A DNA stretch of 64,000 bases from Rhodovulum sulfidophilum (lineage in GTDB: Bacteria > Pseudomonadota > Alphaproteobacteria > Rhodobacterales > Rhodobacteraceae), in the NCBI GenBank assembly GCA_003241785.1, contig QFPW01000001.1, positions 1 through 64,000 on the forward strand. The letters run 5' to 3'. Numbering within the stretch: the stretch's first letter is position 1; the number at the start of each line of letters is the position of its first letter. The notes below the pieces were generated by a model that worked only from the letters and a program-made list of their open reading frames with translations, ran no database searches and was not told the origin of the DNA. The translations under genes were made by a program, and so were the position numbers. This document shows, piece by piece, positions 8,390 to 16,619 of this stretch.

Positions 8390-8411
8390 CGCCGTCCCTC
8401 CCCGACCGGGT

Positions 8412-9149
8412 TCAGATCGTGACGCCGCCGTCGATCGAGACCGCCTGCCCGGTGACGAAGCGGCTCTCGTCCGACAGCAGGTAGACGACCAGCGGCGTGA
8501 TATCCGAGACGGTGGCGAGCCGCCCCATCGGCTGGCGCGCGATGAAATCCTTCTCCGCCTGGACCGGATCGGCCGCGGCGGCGATCCGCCCGCGCAGCGA
8601 AGGCGTGTCGACCGTGCCCGGGCAAAGCGCGTTGCAGCGCAGGCCCCGGGTGACGAAATCCGCCGCCACCGCCTTGGTCAGCCCGATCACCGCCGCCTTG
8701 GTCGCGCCATAGGCGGTCCGGTTGACGAAGCCTTTGATCGAGGAGGCCATCGAGGCCATGTTGAGGATCGAGACCGATCCCGTCTCCGCCGCGCGGTCCA
8801 GCATCGCGGGCAGGAAAGCCCGTGTCATGCGCAGAATCGAGGTCACGTTGACGTCGAGGCTCAGCGCCCAGTCCGCGTCCGATACCTCGAGGATCGTGCC
8901 GTGATGGACGATGCCCGCGCAGTTGAAAAGCCCGTCCAATGGACCGATCCGCGCCGCGAAAGCCTCGATCGCGACCGGATCGGTCACGTCGAGCACCGCG
9001 GTCTCGCAGCCCGCCAGCCCGTCGAGCAAGGCGCCGTCCCGATCCGTCGCGATCACCCGCGCGCCCTCGGCCGCGCAGGCCTCGGCGCTGGCCCGGCCCA
9101 TTCCCTGGCCGGCCGCCGTGATCAGGATCGTCCTCCCCGTCAGCCGCAT
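8412..9149 (-). CDS. SDR-family 2-keto-3-deoxy-L-fuconate dehydrogenase (predicted)
   Basis: 245 residues. The coenzyme motif is TAAGQGMG (11-18) rather than TGxxxGIG; this 'ITAAGQGMGRA' form is typical of the 2-keto-3-deoxy-L-fuconate dehydrogenases and of human BDH2-like SDRs. NCAG (76-79) and the catalytic Y147-x3-K151 are present. It would oxidise 2-keto-3-deoxy-L-fuconate to the 2,4-diketo acid for the FAH-family hydrolase. It is the first gene of the operon. ATG 9149 was chosen over 9164 because GGAGGATATCTG precedes it. Confidence 0.85.
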   Translation of the reverse strand: MRLTGRTILITAAGQGMGRASAEACAAEGARVIATDRDGALLDGLAGCETAVLDVTDPVAIEAFAARIGPLDGLFNCAGIVHHGTILEVSDADWALSLDVNVTSILRMTRAFLPAMLDRAAETGSVSILNMASMASSIKGFVNRTAYGATKAAVIGLTKAVAADFVTRGLRCNALCPGTVDTPSLRGRIAAAADPVQAEKDFIARQPMGRLATVSDITPLVVYLLSDESRFVTGQAVSIDGGVTI

Positions 9150-9177
9150 CAGATATCCTCCCATCTGTGCCGCTTGT

Positions 9178-9208
9178 CATATTTGAACCGATTATCCATA
9201 TATGAACC
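9178..9208. promoter_or_regulatory. Direct-repeat candidate operator in the divergent fuc promoter
   Basis: The 12-mer CATATWTGAACC occurs at 9178-9189 and 9197-9208, start to start 19 bases. It lies in the 107-base AT-rich gap between the divergent fucose operon and the IclR gene. IclR-type proteins bind such spaced sites as dimers of dimers, so this is the natural operator candidate for the regulator at 9257. Confidence 0.55.
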
Positions 9209-9256
9209 ATCGACGCAAGCCCCTTGGCATGCGATGACCGGGAGGAGGAACGGCGG

Positions 9257-10039
9257 ATGGACCTGAGCGATGACATCGGCGCCGCGGACCGCTACCGGGC
9301 CCCGGCGCTCGACAAGGGGCTCGACATCCTCGAGGTGCTGGCGACCCAGCCGCGCGGCCTGACCCGCGCCGAGATCGTCAAGGAGCTCGGCCTCGGCCCG
9401 TCGCAGATCTACCGGATGCTCGAGCGGCTGGTCGCCCGCGGCTATGTCGCGCGGATCGAGGGCGACCGCTACGCGCTGACGCTGAAGCTCTTCCTGCTCG
9501 GCACGCGCCATCCGCCGGTCCGCCGCCTCGTCGCGCAGGCGCAGCCGCTGCTCGACGATTTCGCATTGGAGACGCGGCGCTCCTGCCATCTCGTGCTGCC
9601 CGACCACGGCAAGGGCGTGATCGTCGCGCAGGCGAGCCCCTATTCGCATTGGGAATTCCGCGCCCGGGTCGGCGCGGAGCTCGACCTGTTCGCGACCGGC
9701 TCCGGCCTCACGCTGCTCGCGTTCCAGGCGCCGGAGCGCCGCGCGGAGACGCTCGGCCAATGGGGCATCGCCGAGGCCGAGGCCCGGCTCGCCCGGGTCG
9801 CCGAGGAATTGGCGCGGATCCGGGCGCGGGGCTACCGCGTCGGCCCGTCGCGCCATGTGCTCGGCGTGACCGACCTCAGCGCGCCGGTGCTCGGCCCCGA
9901 CGGCGACGCGGCGGCGGCGGTCACCTGCGCCTATGTCGTGCATCCGGACGAGACGGGCGAGAGCGGCGCCGACCTCGAAGGGCGGGAACGGGCGCTCGAC
10001 CGGCTGAGATCCGTGGCGCGCGCGCTCAGCTACGGGTGA
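9257..10039 (+). CDS. IclR-family transcriptional regulator of the fucose cluster
   Basis: 260 residues. An N-terminal winged helix-turn-helix (about 18-75, 'RAPALDKGLDILEVLATQPRGLTRAEIVKELGLGPSQIYRMLERLVARGYV') is followed by the IclR ligand-binding domain with 'LLAF' and 'GVTDLSAPVLGPDG'. It is divergent from the fucose operon and ends 8 bases from the convergent fucU. A GGAGGAGGAA ribosome site precedes ATG 9257. It probably controls the operon and senses a pathway intermediate; sign and ligand are unknown. Confidence 0.9.
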   Translation: MDLSDDIGAADRYRAPALDKGLDILEVLATQPRGLTRAEIVKELGLGPSQIYRMLERLVARGYVARIEGDRYALTLKLFLLGTRHPPVRRLVAQAQPLLDDFALETRRSCHLVLPDHGKGVIVAQASPYSHWEFRARVGAELDLFATGSGLTLLAFQAPERRAETLGQWGIAEAEARLARVAEELARIRARGYRVGPSRHVLGVTDLSAPVLGPDGDAAAAVTCAYVVHPDETGESGADLEGRERALDRLRSVARALSYG

Positions 10040-10047
10040 GGCGCGCG

Positions 10048-10479
10048 CTAGATGAGGACGCCCTTGCGCAGGATGAAATTGCCGTAGGGCCGGCGCTCGA
10101 GCGTGCGGACGATCGCGAAGGCCCCTTTCGCGCGCTCGTAGAAGGCGAAGCGCTCGAGCGTCGCCATCGCGGCGCCCTCGGCGGCGAAGAGCGGCGCGGC
10201 CTCGGCGACGACCTCCGGCGTGGCGTCGGGATCGCCCACGACCTGCATGGTCAGCACCGGGGCGCCGTCGAAGGTGTCGAGCGGAAAGATCGACAGCGCC
10301 GCGCCCAGCGCCGCGAGCACGGGGCAATCCACGCGCAGCGCGACGCCGTGCACCGTCTCGGCCGCGACCGATGTCGCGGGGAAATTGGCATCCGAGAACA
10401 CGATCTCGTCGCCATGGCCCATCGCGGCCAGCACGGCGAGAAGCTCCGGGTTCAGGAGCGGGTCGATCCCTTTCAGCAT
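10048..10479 (-). CDS. fucU: L-fucose mutarotase FucU (RbsD/FucU family)
   Basis: 143 residues. 'MLKGIDPLLNPELLAVLAAMGHGDEIVFSDANFP' is the FucU signature, with the catalytic His22 and Asp30; the C-terminus 'ERRPYGNFILRKGVL' is also typical. It interconverts alpha- and beta-L-fucose and so supplies the anomer used by the dehydrogenase. It lies 10 bases downstream of the DUF1989 gene on the same strand, so the two are probably cotranscribed, apart from the main operon. Confidence 0.92.
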   Translation of the reverse strand: MLKGIDPLLNPELLAVLAAMGHGDEIVFSDANFPATSVAAETVHGVALRVDCPVLAALGAALSIFPLDTFDGAPVLTMQVVGDPDATPEVVAEAAPLFAAEGAAMATLERFAFYERAKGAFAIVRTLERRPYGNFILRKGVLI

Positions 10480-10489
10480 GCGCGCGCCC

Positions 10490-11338
10490 TCAGGCCTCGC
10501 CCCAGGACGGGGTCGGCGGTTTCATCCCATGCGCCCCGCGATACTCGGGCGAGCGCGGCGGTTCCCAGCCGTCGAGCGTGCCCGGCGCGAGGTCGTGGAT
10601 CTCGACCCCGAGCGGGCGGCAGACCTCGAGCGGATCGCGCGCCTCGGGGCCCCAGAGCGGGATCGAGAGATCGCCGCCGGGACAGGTCGAGAGCGCGCAG
10701 AGAAGGTCCTGCTCGGCGAAGAATTCGAGGTAGTCCCCGGGCTTCGCCGGGCAGTCGCGCATGAAGTAGCGATCCTCGGAATTGAGCCCGGTGCACTGGA
10801 AGACGTTCAGCACGTCATGCACGTCGAACTCGGTGAGGCCGAAGGGCGCCACCGCGCGCACCAGGTTCGAGTGGCAGCAGTGGTCGAAATCCTGCCCGGT
10901 CAGAAGCCGGTTCACGTAAGGGTCGCAGCGGGTGCCGAGCAGGTCGTGCACCCGGCCGCCGTATTCGTCGACGCCGTAGGTGACGAGCGAATCCGCCGTG
11001 ATCGTGACGAGCGGGCGCAGATAGGGCAGCGTCGACCACAGCCGGTCGAGCACGGTCACATGCGCCGCCTGGAGCTGGCGGGTGCGCGCGGCCCAGAGCC
11101 GCTCGCGCGGGTTGTGGGCGTTCCAGATGTTGAGGTCGCCGACCTGCGGTCCCTCCGGCGCGGTGATCCGGAACACCTGCCCCGCCTTCACCTGCCAGGC
11201 GCGGCCGGTCCGGATCGGCACCACGAAGGACCGCGCGAGGCTCCGCTCCGCCTCGGCGACGCGGCCGTAGAAGGCGCGGTCGACCGCGAAGGCCGAGCCT
11301 TCGCCCGCCTGATAGGCCGCGGGAAAATCGCGCGTCAT
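10490..11338 (-). CDS. DUF1989 (urea carboxylase-associated) family protein
   Basis: 282 residues. The DUF1989 pattern is clear: 'WQVKAGQVFRITAPEGPQVGDLNIWN', 'LLGTRCDPYVNRLL', 'FDHCCHSNL', 'NVFQCTGLNSEDRYF' and 'GDYLEFFAEQDLLCALSTCPGGDLS', rich in Cys and His that bind metal in the family. Relatives occur beside urea amidolyase, and two family members form carboxyguanidine deiminase. No urea or guanidine genes are in the window. Here it heads a two-gene operon with fucU. Its role is unknown; it could act on a fucose-derived compound or simply share the transcript. GGAGG lies 7 bases before ATG 11338. Confidence 0.85.
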   Translation of the reverse strand: MTRDFPAAYQAGEGSAFAVDRAFYGRVAEAERSLARSFVVPIRTGRAWQVKAGQVFRITAPEGPQVGDLNIWNAHNPRERLWAARTRQLQAAHVTVLDRLWSTLPYLRPLVTITADSLVTYGVDEYGGRVHDLLGTRCDPYVNRLLTGQDFDHCCHSNLVRAVAPFGLTEFDVHDVLNVFQCTGLNSEDRYFMRDCPAKPGDYLEFFAEQDLLCALSTCPGGDLSIPLWGPEARDPLEVCRPLGVEIHDLAPGTLDGWEPPRSPEYRGAHGMKPPTPSWGEA

Positions 11339-11471
11339 GAGGGAGCCTCCCGTCGTTTCGGACGCGACAGTGGCCGGAAGCCGGGCGCCGCGCAACCGGC
11401 TTCCGCGGCGGCGACTATTGCGATTAGTCTACGCGCCGGGCGCGAGGGAGCGCCGGGCTGGGAGAAGCAAG

Positions 11472-11813
11472 ATGGGAAAGCGCGACGACCTGATCGCGAG
11501 CTACGCGGCGGACATCACCGAGAAATGCGGGCAGACACCGGACATCGACCTGCTGACCAAGGTCACGATCGGCTGCGGCCCGGCGATCTACAGCGCCGAC
11601 GCGGCGCTGGTCGCGGCCTCCGATCCCGAGGAACTGGCCCGGATCAAGGAAAATTACCTGATGAAGAAGCTGGGCCTCGCCGATGGTCCGGAGCTCGACA
11701 AGGGCCTCGACGCGGTGATCGAGACCTATGGCCGCTCGCATCCGCGCAAGCACCGCGCCGTGGTCTACTATCTGCTCACCAAGCATTTCGGCAAGGAAGC
11801 GACCTACGCCTGA
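11472..11813 (+). CDS. DUF2853 family protein
   Basis: A 113-residue soluble protein that matches DUF2853 along its length: 'MGKRDDLIASYAADITEKCGQTPDIDLLTKVTIGCGPAIYSADAALVA' then 'NYLMKKLGL' and 'KHRAVVYYLLTKHFGK'. Function is not known. No signal peptide or membrane segment is seen. GGAGAAG precedes the ATG. It is monocistronic and convergent with the lpdA-side genes. Confidence 0.9.
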   Translation: MGKRDDLIASYAADITEKCGQTPDIDLLTKVTIGCGPAIYSADAALVAASDPEELARIKENYLMKKLGLADGPELDKGLDAVIETYGRSHPRKHRAVVYYLLTKHFGKEATYA

Positions 11814-11818
11814 GGGCC

Positions 11819-11884
11819 GGTGGGCGGAATCGCCCACCCTACGCTCCGGGTCGCACGCCGGAAGGCGGGCCTCGGCCCGCCTTC
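11819..11884. repeat. Family A palindrome copy 3 plus a 10-bp hairpin between convergent genes
   Basis: GGTGGGCG-GAAT-CGCCCACC with the CTACG tail (11819-11843) is followed by a perfect 10-bp hairpin GAAGGCGGGC-CTCG-GCCCGCCTTC (11861-11884). They separate the convergent DUF2853 and lpdA genes, so the hairpin is a likely bidirectional terminator even though no clear T run follows on either side. Confidence 0.65.
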
Positions 11885-11899
11885 CGCGCCCGTCCGGTC

Positions 11900-13297
11900 T
11901 CACATGTGGAGCATCTTGCCGTAGGCGTCGAGCACCGCCTCGTGCATCATCTCCGAGAGCGTCGGATGCGGGAAGACCGTGTCCATGAGCTCGACCTCGG
12001 TGGTCTCGAGCTTGCGCCCGATCACATAGCCCTGGATCAGCTCGGTCACCTCGGCGCCGACCATGTGCGCGCCGAGAAGCTCGCCGGTCTTCGCGTCGAA
12101 GACGGTCTTGATCATCCCCTCGGGCTCGCCCAGCGCGATCGCCTTGCCGTTGCCGATGAAGGGGAAGTGGCCGACCTTTACCTCGTAGCCGAGTTCCTTG
12201 GCCTTCGCCTCGGTATAGCCGACGCTCGCCACCTGCGGCTGGCAGTAGGTGCAGCCGGCGATCGCCTCGGGCTTGGTCGGGTGCGGATGGCCGCCCGCGA
12301 TCATCTCGGCGACCATGACGCCCTCGTGCATCGCCTTGTGCGCGAGCCAGGGCGCGCCGGCGATGTCGCCGATCGCATAGAGCCCGTCGACGCCGGTGCG
12401 GCAGTATTCGTCCACCACCACATGCGCGCGGTCGACCTTCACGCCCGCTTCCTCGAGGCCGAGGTTCTCGACGTTGCCGACGATCCCGACCGCGGAGATC
12501 ACCGTGTCGAATTCCTCGGTGACGACTTTCCCGCCGGTCTCGATATGGGCGACCACCTTGTCGGCGCTCCGGTCGAGCTTCTTCACGACCGATTTCTCGA
12601 GGATCGTCATCCCCTGCTTCTGGAACTGCTTCTTGGCGAAGGCGGAGATCTCCGCGTCCTCGACGGGAAGCACGCGGTCCAGCACCTCGACGACGGTCGT
12701 CTTGGCGCCGAGCGTGTTGTAGAAGCTGGCGAATTCGATGCCGATCGCGCCCGAGCCGATCACGAGCAGCTTGCCCGGCATATGCGGCGGCACCAGCGCG
12801 TGGCGGTAGGACCAGACGCGCTTGCCATCCGCCTCGAGCCCCGGCAGGTCGCGGGCGCGCGCGCCGGTCGCGAGGATGACGGCCTTCGAGCCGGTCAGCG
12901 TCTCGGTGCCCTTGTCGGTCGTGACCGAAACCTTGCCCGAGCCCGCGAGCTTCGCCGTGCCCATCACGACGTCGATCTTGTTCTTCTTCATCAGGAAGCC
13001 GACGCCGGAATTGAGCTGCTTCGCGACGCCGCGGCTGCGCTTGACCACCGCGTCGATGTCGAAGCCGATGCTCTCGGCCTTGAGCCCGAACTCCTTGGCG
13101 CGGTGCATCAGGTGGAAGACCTCGGAGGAGCGCAGCAGCGCCTTGGTTGGGATGCAGCCCCAGTTCAGGCAGATGCCGCCGAGGTTCTCGCGCTCGATGA
13201 TCGCGGTCTTGAGCCCGAGCTGCGCGCAGCGGATGGCGGCGACGTAGCCACCGGGACCGCTTCCGATCACCACCACGTCATAGGTCTTGTCGGCCAT
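11900..13297 (-). CDS. lpdA: Dihydrolipoyl dehydrogenase (E3)
   Basis: 465 residues, full length. The FAD motif GSGPGGYVAA (about 12-21), the redox disulfide 'GGICLNWGCIPTK', the NAD motif 'VIGSGAIGIEFA', 'GLYAIGDIAGAPWLAHKAMHEG' and the C-terminal 'HPTLSEMMHEA' with the catalytic His-Glu are all present. It reoxidises lipoyl groups of 2-oxo acid dehydrogenase complexes or the glycine cleavage system. No E1 or E2 gene is adjacent, so which complex it serves is open. GGGAGTGTGAGA precedes the ATG. Confidence 0.95.
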   Translation of the reverse strand: MADKTYDVVVIGSGPGGYVAAIRCAQLGLKTAIIERENLGGICLNWGCIPTKALLRSSEVFHLMHRAKEFGLKAESIGFDIDAVVKRSRGVAKQLNSGVGFLMKKNKIDVVMGTAKLAGSGKVSVTTDKGTETLTGSKAVILATGARARDLPGLEADGKRVWSYRHALVPPHMPGKLLVIGSGAIGIEFASFYNTLGAKTTVVEVLDRVLPVEDAEISAFAKKQFQKQGMTILEKSVVKKLDRSADKVVAHIETGGKVVTEEFDTVISAVGIVGNVENLGLEEAGVKVDRAHVVVDEYCRTGVDGLYAIGDIAGAPWLAHKAMHEGVMVAEMIAGGHPHPTKPEAIAGCTYCQPQVASVGYTEAKAKELGYEVKVGHFPFIGNGKAIALGEPEGMIKTVFDAKTGELLGAHMVGAEVTELIQGYVIGRKLETTEVELMDTVFPHPTLSEMMHEAVLDAYGKMLHM

Positions 13298-13349
13298 TCT
13301 CACACTCCCCCGGGGAAACACGCGTGTACCCGCGCTGTTACTGGATTTG

Positions 13350-13380
13350 AAGGTCGTGGGCCAGTCCGACCCACGACCTT
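13350..13380 (-). terminator. Hairpin downstream of the DUF924 gene
   Basis: A perfect 11-bp stem AAGGTCGTGGG (13350-13360) / CCCACGACCTT (13370-13380) with a 9-base loop lies between the DUF924 stop and lpdA. There is no strong T tract after it on the minus strand, so it may be a weak terminator or an mRNA processing or stability element. Confidence 0.5.
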
Positions 13381-13415
13381 CGTCGCATAGGAATGGATCG
13401 CGCCCGTGGCCGGCC

Positions 13416-14000
13416 TCAGGCCGCACGCGGCAGCGACTCGCGGGCGCGCTCCACCGCGCTCGCATAGCCGCCCTCGTCGAGATAGGCGCGCTCCTCCGGC
13501 GTCGAGACGCGGCCGAGCGCCTCGTTGCGGGTCGGGAACCGGCCGAAGCGGCGGATCACGTTGCGATGCGCGACCGCGTGCACCAGGCTCTCGGGATCCT
13601 CGACCGTCATGAAGAGCCGCACCGACCGGGCCTGGTCCGCCCCCGCCTCGGAATGCTCGAGCGGCAGGTAGAGGAACTGCCGCTCCATCTCCGCGACCTG
13701 GCGGTCATGACCCCAGGCGATCGCGCGCTTGGCGACCTTGCGCGCCTCGGGATCGCTGGCGAAGGCCCGCGCCTCGCCCCGGAACATGTTGCGCGGCAGC
13801 TGGTCGAGCAGCACCATGAGCGCGAGCGATCCGCGCGCGCAGGCCGCCCAGCTGTCGTGCGCGCCCTTGCGTCCCTGGTCCCAGAGCTCCGCGTAGCGCC
13901 GCCGGCAATCGTCGTCGAGCCCGGCGGGCGGCTCGTACCACCCCTCCGGTCCCACCTCGTCAAACCAGAAGGCGAGGATCTCCTCGGCCGTTTGGTCCAT
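13416..14000 (-). CDS. DUF924 family protein
   Basis: 194 residues. The DUF924 pattern includes 'EEILAFWFDEVGPEGWY', 'LALMVLLDQLPRNMFRGEARAFASDPEAR', 'QFLYLPLEHSE' and 'RFGRFPTRNEALGRVSTPEERAYL'. The family is all-helical (TPR-like) and has no established activity. ATG 14000 was preferred because GGAGGAGG is immediately upstream; in-frame starts further up exist. It follows the MFS gene by 48 bases on the same strand and may be cotranscribed. Confidence 0.88.
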   Translation of the reverse strand: MDQTAEEILAFWFDEVGPEGWYEPPAGLDDDCRRRYAELWDQGRKGAHDSWAACARGSLALMVLLDQLPRNMFRGEARAFASDPEARKVAKRAIAWGHDRQVAEMERQFLYLPLEHSEAGADQARSVRLFMTVEDPESLVHAVAHRNVIRRFGRFPTRNEALGRVSTPEERAYLDEGGYASAVERARESLPRAA

Positions 14001-14048
14001 TTCCTCCTCCATTCGCTTTGGCGCGGCCCTCCCCGCGCCTCCCCTCAC

Positions 14049-15305
14049 TCACTCGTTGGTCGCCGCCTCCTGGCGGCGTTCCGAGGCGACGGCCTGCGCC
14101 ACCTCGACCGCGACCGGCGACGCCTGCGGCAGCACCGTCGGATAGCTCGACCCGGCCTGCGCGGCCGGCGGCGCGCGCCGCGTCATGCGATAGGCGGCGT
14201 AGACGGCCACGAGGCCGAACAGCGCCGCGAGATAGAGAAAGAACCCGCCCGGCCCCATCGCGGTCATGAGCCAGCCGATCACGAACGGGCCCGAGATCGC
14301 GCCGAAGCCGTTGATGAACAGGAGCCCGCCCGAGGCCGCCGCCATGTCCCCCGGTTCGAGGAAGTCGTTCGTATAGGCGATCAGCAGCGCGTAGAGCGGG
14401 TTGGCGACGCCGCCGATGAAGAAGCCGACCAGCAGCAGCGTCCAGGCGTTCGGCGGCGCGAGCGTCGCGACCAGGGTCAGCGCCGCCCCGAAGGCGGTGA
14501 GGCCGGTGATCAGGATGCGCCGGTCCATCCGGTCGGAGGCCCAGCCGATCGGCACCTGACAGACGAGGCCGCCGAAATAGATCGCGGCGACGAAAGCCGA
14601 GATCTCGCCCACGCTCAGACCCTTCGCGGTGCCGAAGACCGAGGCCATGCCGAAGATCGCCGCGAAGACGCCGCCGAGCGCGAAGGTGCCGACGCAGCCA
14701 AGCGGCGAGATCGCGAAGAGCTGGCCGAGCGTCATGCGCTTGGTGGTCTGGTAGGGCGGCGCGGGGCTGACGGTGAGCAGGATCGGCGCGAAGGAGATCG
14801 AGACCAGCACCGACATGATGATGAAGAGGTTGTAGCCCCCGGGTTCGGCGACGTTGAGAAGCCCCTGGGCGGTGATGATCCCGACCATCTGCACGACCAT
14901 GTAGAGCGAGAGCGCCTTGCCCCGGGTCTGGTTGCTCGAAGCCTCGTTGAGCCAGCTCTCCGCGACGACGTAGATCCCCGCGTAGCAGAAGCCGACCAGC
15001 AGCCGCAGCGCCGCCCAGAGCACCATGTTCGCGTCGGCGGCGTAGAGGATGAAGGCGGCGGCGACGAGCGAGGCGAGCGCGGAGAAGACGCGCACATGCC
15101 CGACCCGGCGGATCATCGTCGCGACGACGCGGGTGCCGACGAGAAAGCCGAGGTAATAGGCGCTCATCACCCAGGCCATGCTGGTGGGCGCGAACCCTTC
15201 GAGGCCGCCCCGGATGCCGAGCAGCGTGCCCTGCATGCCGTTTCCGGTCATGAGGAACATCATGCCGACGAGCAGCGCCCAGGAACTCTGCAACACGGAA
15301 ATCAT
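14049..15305 (-). CDS. MFS transporter, UMF2/YcaD-like
   Basis: 418 residues with 12 predicted membrane segments and a hydrophilic C-terminal tail of about 45 residues. Features of the UMF2-type MFS family are 'GNGMQGTLLGIRGGLEGF', 'MSAYYLGFLVGTRV', 'VAESWLNEASSNQTRGKALSLYMVVQ' and 'IGWASDRMDRR', the cytoplasmic loop motif. Substrate is unknown. No regulator is beside it. Confidence 0.88.
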   Translation of the reverse strand: MISVLQSSWALLVGMMFLMTGNGMQGTLLGIRGGLEGFAPTSMAWVMSAYYLGFLVGTRVVATMIRRVGHVRVFSALASLVAAAFILYAADANMVLWAALRLLVGFCYAGIYVVAESWLNEASSNQTRGKALSLYMVVQMVGIITAQGLLNVAEPGGYNLFIIMSVLVSISFAPILLTVSPAPPYQTTKRMTLGQLFAISPLGCVGTFALGGVFAAIFGMASVFGTAKGLSVGEISAFVAAIYFGGLVCQVPIGWASDRMDRRILITGLTAFGAALTLVATLAPPNAWTLLLVGFFIGGVANPLYALLIAYTNDFLEPGDMAAASGGLLFINGFGAISGPFVIGWLMTAMGPGGFFLYLAALFGLVAVYAAYRMTRRAPPAAQAGSSYPTVLPQASPVAVEVAQAVASERRQEAATNE

Positions 15306-15439
15306 CTGCCCGGCCGTCCGTTCTCCTTCGGGCCCGCGGGCCCGTGCCGGGCACGAACCGCCCGGGAAACCAAGCTTATCGCGGTTCGAGCGGATTGGGC
15401 AGCCGCGGTGTCGTCACAGGGGGCGGAATTCCGCGACCG

Positions 15440-16486
15440 TCAGCCTTTTGGCAACAGGAGCGAGCTGTCGCCATAGGAGAAGAACCGGTATCGCTCGGCG
15501 ATCGCATGCGCGTAGACCTCGCGCATCCGCCCGACCCCCATCAGCGCCGAGACGAGCATCAGCAGCGTCGACTTCGGCAGGTGGAAATTCGTCATCAGTC
15601 CCCGCGTGACGCGGAAGCCGTGGCCGGGCCGGATGAAGATGTCGGTCTCGCCCCGCCAGGACGCGATCCGGGCCGGTCCGGTGGCCGCGGTCTCGATCAG
15701 CCGGAGCGCCGTGGTGCCGACCGGGATCACCCGGCCGCCGGCGGCGAGCGTGGCCTCGATCGCCCCGGCGGCCTCCGCGTCGATCTCGCCCCATTCGGCG
15801 TGCATCCGGTGCGCCTCGATGTTCTCGACCTTGACCGGCAGGAAGGTGCCCGCGCCGACGTGCAGCGTGACCCGCGTCTGGGCGACGCCGCGCGCCTCGA
15901 GCGCGGCGAGCAGCGCTTCGTCGAAATGCAGCGAGGCGGTCGGCGCGGCGACGGCGCCGGGCCGGGTCGCGAAGACGGTCTGGTAATCCTCGCGGTCCCG
16001 CGCGTCGGGCGCGCGACGGGCGGCGATATAGGGCGGCAGCGGCATCTCGCCCACGGCCTGGAGCGCGGCGTCGAGCCCGGCGCCCGCCCGGTCGAAGGCG
16101 AGCACGACCTCCGCCCCGTCCTTGTCGCGGACCTCCGCGGTCAGCGCCGCCCCGAAGGCGATCACGTCGCCGACCGCGAGCCGCTTGCCCGGCCGGGCCA
16201 GCGCGCGCCAGGCGCCGTCGGGCTGGGCCGCGATCAGCGTCGCCTCGATTCGCGCCTCGGCGCCGTTCGCGCGGCGGCGCAGGCCGGAGAGGCGGGCGGG
16301 GATGACCTTGGTGTCATTCAGCACCAGCAGGTCGCCCGGCCGCAGCCAGTCGCCGAGCGCCGCGACGGTGGAATCGATCAGTCGCTCCGGCGTCGCGACC
16401 AGCAGGCGCGAGGCCGGCCGCGGCCGCGCGGGGCGCAGCGCGATCAGCTCCTCGGGCAAGTCGAAGTCGAAATCCTCGAGCCGCAT
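15440..16486 (-). CDS. queA: S-adenosylmethionine:tRNA ribosyltransferase-isomerase
   Basis: 348 residues. QueA landmarks are 'LEDFDFDLPEELIALRPARPRPASRLLV', 'LVLNDTKVIPARL', 'PTASLHFDEALL', 'VTLHVGAGTFLPVKVENIEAHRMHAE' and 'TNFHLPKSTLLMLVSALMG'. It transfers the ribosyl part of SAM to preQ1 at tRNA position 34 to form epoxyqueuosine. The start at 16486 carries a GGAGGA site. The tgt gene, often next to it, is not in this window. Confidence 0.96.
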   Translation of the reverse strand: MRLEDFDFDLPEELIALRPARPRPASRLLVATPERLIDSTVAALGDWLRPGDLLVLNDTKVIPARLSGLRRRANGAEARIEATLIAAQPDGAWRALARPGKRLAVGDVIAFGAALTAEVRDKDGAEVVLAFDRAGAGLDAALQAVGEMPLPPYIAARRAPDARDREDYQTVFATRPGAVAAPTASLHFDEALLAALEARGVAQTRVTLHVGAGTFLPVKVENIEAHRMHAEWGEIDAEAAGAIEATLAAGGRVIPVGTTALRLIETAATGPARIASWRGETDIFIRPGHGFRVTRGLMTNFHLPKSTLLMLVSALMGVGRMREVYAHAIAERYRFFSYGDSSLLLPKG

Positions 16487-16619
16487 CCCTGCTTCCTCCG
16501 CGTCCGGCCGGGCGCCGTCATAGGCCCGGGACCCGGCGGCGGCAACCGGCGGGGGCTTGCGTCCGCCGACCGCCGCGGGTCTGATCCGCGCCGAACGCCG
16601 ACCCGAAACGGAGGATCCC

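Noticed and set aside
10220..13390. A plus-strand open frame of about 1050 codons
   Set aside because: It is antisense to fucU, the DUF1989 gene and lpdA and reads as Arg/Pro/Ala-rich low-complexity sequence without homology.
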